Source of the DNA: DASULK01 sp036381835
GTDB lineage: Bacteria; Actinomycetota; Actinomycetes; Mycobacteriales; Micromonosporaceae
NCBI GenBank assembly: GCA_036381835.1
Contig: DASVCA010000004.1
Location: 1 to 8,198 of the forward strand
Direction of reading: 5' to 3'
DNA length: 8,198 nt
Positions 6,317 to 8,198 of this stretch are shown piece by piece (within the stretch, counting starts at the first letter, position 1; every line of letters starts with the position of its first letter). Under the pieces are notes generated by a model. That model was not told where the DNA came from and ran no database searches. It saw nothing but the letters and a program-made list of their open reading frames with translations. Made by a program: the position numbers and the translations under genes.

Positions 6317-7174
6317 TCATGATTGCCGGTGGTGCGGGGTGCGGTGCCGAATCGGTACGACGATCGGGCCGTGCTCGCCCTCGACCACCCGTACCCGGGC
6401 GCGGTAGTGGCGGGCGAGCAGCTCCTCGGTGAGCACCGTGCGTGGCGTACCGTCCGCCACCACCTGACCGCCGGCGAGCATGACCAGACGGTCGGCGTAC
6501 TCCCCGGCGGCGGACAGATCGTGCATGGTGGCGACCACCGTCAGGCCGTCGTCGCGGCGCAACTGGTCGACCAGCTCCAGCACCTCCTGCTGGTGGCCGA
6601 CGTCCAAGGCGCTGGTGGGCTCGTCGAGCAGCAGTAGCCGGGCCTCCTGCGCCAGCGCCCGGGCCAGGAACACCCGCTGTCGTTCACCGCCGGAGAGGGT
6701 GGCCAACGGGCGGGCGGCGAACCGGGTCAGGTCGAGCCGGCCGAGCACCCGGTGCACCACCGCCAGGTCGGCTTCGGACTCGTGGCCCAGCGGCGGGATG
6801 TACGGGGTGCGGCCGAGGAGCACGTAGTCGAGCACCGACATGCCCGGCGGCACCACCGGAGACTGGGCCACGGTGGCGACCACCCGAGCTCGTTCGCGGC
6901 GGCGTAGCCGCTCGATCGACACGCCGAAGAGGGTTATCGACCCTGATCCGGTCCCCGACGCGGGCAGCAGGCCGCCGACGGCGCGCAACAGCGTGGATTT
7001 GCCGGCACCGTTCGGGCCGATCACGGTGACCCACTCGCCCGCCGTGACGTGCAGTGAGATGTCGTCGAGGATGCGAGCGCCGTCGAGGGTGACGCTCAGC
7101 TTCGCCACCTCGACGGCGGGCGGGCCGCCCGGTGCGGCAGCGGGTGCGGCGGGCCGGGTCTGCTCGGCGGTCAC
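6317..7174 (-). CDS. Iron-siderophore/heme/cobalamin importer ATP-binding protein (FecE/BtuD/HmuV type)
   Basis: This 285-residue ATPase belongs to the group that pairs with FecCD permeases. Visible motifs are Walker A GPNGAGKST (53-61), Q-loop VAQSP with Q104, the characteristic SVLDYVLLGRTPYIPPLG (113-130) after it, signature LSGGERQRVFLARALAQ (160-176), Walker B LLLLDE (180-185), D-loop SALD (188-191) and H-loop ATMHDL with H218. The stretch GRTPYIP is seen throughout siderophore, heme and B12 importers. The start is GTG at 7174, whose GTGA overlaps the TGA stop of the permease by 4 bases, a classic coupled junction. The frame stays open upstream through the whole permease gene, but that is a GC-rich artefact. 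About 22 Ala/Pro/Gly-rich residues precede the first strand and are probably a flexible tail. The substrate cannot be settled between iron chelates, heme and corrinoid. Confidence 0.93.
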   Translation of the reverse strand: MTAEQTRPAAPAAAPGGPPAVEVAKLSVTLDGARILDDISLHVTAGEWVTVIGPNGAGKSTLLRAVGGLLPASGTGSGSITLFGVSIERLRRRERARVVATVAQSPVVPPGMSVLDYVLLGRTPYIPPLGHESEADLAVVHRVLGRLDLTRFAARPLATLSGGERQRVFLARALAQEARLLLLDEPTSALDVGHQQEVLELVDQLRRDDGLTVVATMHDLSAAGEYADRLVMLAGGQVVADGTPRTVLTEELLARHYRARVRVVEGEHGPIVVPIRHRTPHHRQS

Positions 7175-8198
7175 AGCAGGTACCGCCTCGCGGTGCGCAG
7201 CACGAACACGAAGAACGGCGCACCGAAGAACGCGGTGACGACGCCGATCGGGATGGTCGCCGGGGCGGCGACGGTGCGGGCGACCAAGTCGGCGACGATC
7301 AGGAAGGCCGCGCCGAAGAGCAGCGACAGCGGGAGGATGGCCCGGTAGCTGGCGCCGAACAGCAGTCGCACGGTGTGCGGCACGATGATTCCCACGAATC
7401 CGATCAGCCCGGACACCGACACCGCGGCGGCGGTGCCCAGGGACGCGGCGGCGAGCAGCAGGTAGCGGGACCGCTGCGGGTGCAACCCGAGGCTGGCCGC
7501 CTCGTCGTCGCCGACGGAGAGCACGTCGAGTTCGCGCCGGTGCAGCAGGACCACGGTGGCGGTCACGGCGGCGTACGGCAGCACCATGAGCACCTGGTCC
7601 CAGCCCGCCGTCTCCAGCCGGCCCAGCACCCACGAATAGACCTCTGTCACCACGTCGACGTTGCGTAGCAGTAGGTAGGTCTGACCCGCGGAGAGGAACG
7701 CGGAGACGGCCACCCCGGCCAGGATCAGGGTCGCCGGGGAACGGTCCCGGCCGCCCACCGCGCCGAGCAGATAGGTGAGCGACACGGCCCCGACCGCGCC
7801 GACGAAGGCGGCGAGCGGCAGCGCCACGGGTGCGCCGCCGCTGCCCTTCGTGACGAACACCACGGTCGCCCCGAGTCCGGCCCCGGCCGCGACCCCCAAC
7901 AGGTACGGGTCGGCGAGCGGATTGCGGAAGACCCCCTGATAGCAGCCGCCGGAGAGGGCGAGCAGCCCGCCGACGAGCAGGCCCAGCACCACCCGGGGCA
8001 GCCGCAGCTGGGTCACGATGGCGGCCTCCCGCTCGCTCAGCCCGCTGTCGAGGCCCGCCCCGGTGATGACGTTGAACAGTTCGACCGCCACTCCGGTCGG
8101 GGGCAGGCTCGCCGGGCCGAGGGCGACTCCGGCGACGGCGGCGGCCAGCACGGCGAGCACGCCGATGGCGAGCCACCAGGGCCGCAGGCCGGCGGGGC
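7171..8198 (-). CDS. FecCD-family importer permease (5' end outside window)
   Basis: At least 341 residues are visible and the frame is open to the right edge, so probably only a short N-terminus is missing. FecCD permeases are usually 330-360 residues with ten helices. Hallmarks, counted from the first visible residue, are RLPRVVLGLLVGGLLALSGG (65-84), GVFRNPLADPYLLGVAAGAG (88-107), the coupling region LGLHPQRSRYLL (236-247), GLIGFVGIIVPHTVRLLFG (263-281) and IPIGVVTAFFGAPFFVFVL (315-333). These are the conserved blocks of BtuC/FecD/FhuB-type permeases that take iron-siderophore, heme or cobalamin from a lipoprotein binding protein. A GTG at 8160 would be an internal start, but it would cut off the residues before helix 1 (PAGLRPWWLAIG), which look like genuine coding sequence. 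The binding protein gene and the promoter, possibly with a metal- or B12-responsive element, should lie to the right of the window. Confidence 0.94.
   Translation of the reverse strand, partial: PAGLRPWWLAIGVLAVLAAAVAGVALGPASLPPTGVAVELFNVITGAGLDSGLSEREAAIVTQLRLPRVVLGLLVGGLLALSGGCYQGVFRNPLADPYLLGVAAGAGLGATVVFVTKGSGGAPVALPLAAFVGAVGAVSLTYLLGAVGGRDRSPATLILAGVAVSAFLSAGQTYLLLRNVDVVTEVYSWVLGRLETAGWDQVLMVLPYAAVTATVVLLHRRELDVLSVGDDEAASLGLHPQRSRYLLLAAASLGTAAAVSVSGLIGFVGIIVPHTVRLLFGASYRAILPLSLLFGAAFLIVADLVARTVAAPATIPIGVVTAFFGAPFFVFVLRTARRYLL

Noticed and set aside
5464..6432. Alternative + strand frame of about 322 codons over the ABC-2 permease
   Set aside because: Low-complexity Gly/Arg/Pro translation; the other frame gives six clear membrane helices and has a good ribosome binding site.
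7175..8176. Open frame extending the importer ATPase upstream across the whole permease gene
   Set aside because: The predicted residues are a run of Arg, Gly, Pro and Ala with no domain, and the other frame encodes a textbook FecCD permease. It is a consequence of high GC, not a fusion protein.

Overview
The window reads as chromosomal DNA from a high-GC actinomycete. GC-rich third codon positions, GTG starts, short or overlapping gene junctions and a class II HelD-type RNA polymerase remodeller all fit an actinobacterium such as a member of the Micromonosporaceae. The family assignment is inference; no rRNA or other taxonomic marker is present.

Layout. (1) Positions 1-2219, + strand: the end of a tripartite MacAB-type exporter operon. 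It holds the C-terminal part of a periplasmic/extracytoplasmic adaptor (cut by the left edge), a LolD/MacB-type ATPase and a four-helix MacB/FtsX permease. The genes overlap by 20 and 14 bases, so they are very likely co-translated. These genes are visibly less GC-rich than the rest. (2) Positions 2220-2423: a 204-base gap with a 12-base-period direct repeat. (3) Positions 2424-4451, + strand: a HelD-family UvrD-like ATPase that is expected to act on RNA polymerase. (4) Positions 4452-4604: a gap with an imperfect inverted repeat and a strong Shine-Dalgarno-like sequence that has no start codon after it. (5) Positions 4605-6268, + strand: a two-gene DrrAB-like ABC-2 exporter (ATPase plus six-helix permease). 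(6) Positions 6317-8198, - strand, convergent: a FecCD-type importer for iron-siderophore, heme or cobalamin, with the ATPase and a permease that runs off the right edge. Their junction is a 4-base stop/start overlap.

Functionally the window is three ABC transporters around one RNA polymerase-associated ATPase: two exporters on the + strand and one metal-chelate/corrin importer on the - strand. No transcription factor, tRNA, rRNA, CRISPR array or transposase is visible. None of the genes is a new family by inspection. The points most worth checking are the composition change near 2220-2423, the HelD/exporter neighbourhood (possible link to RNA polymerase inhibitors), and the repeat motifs in the two + strand gaps.
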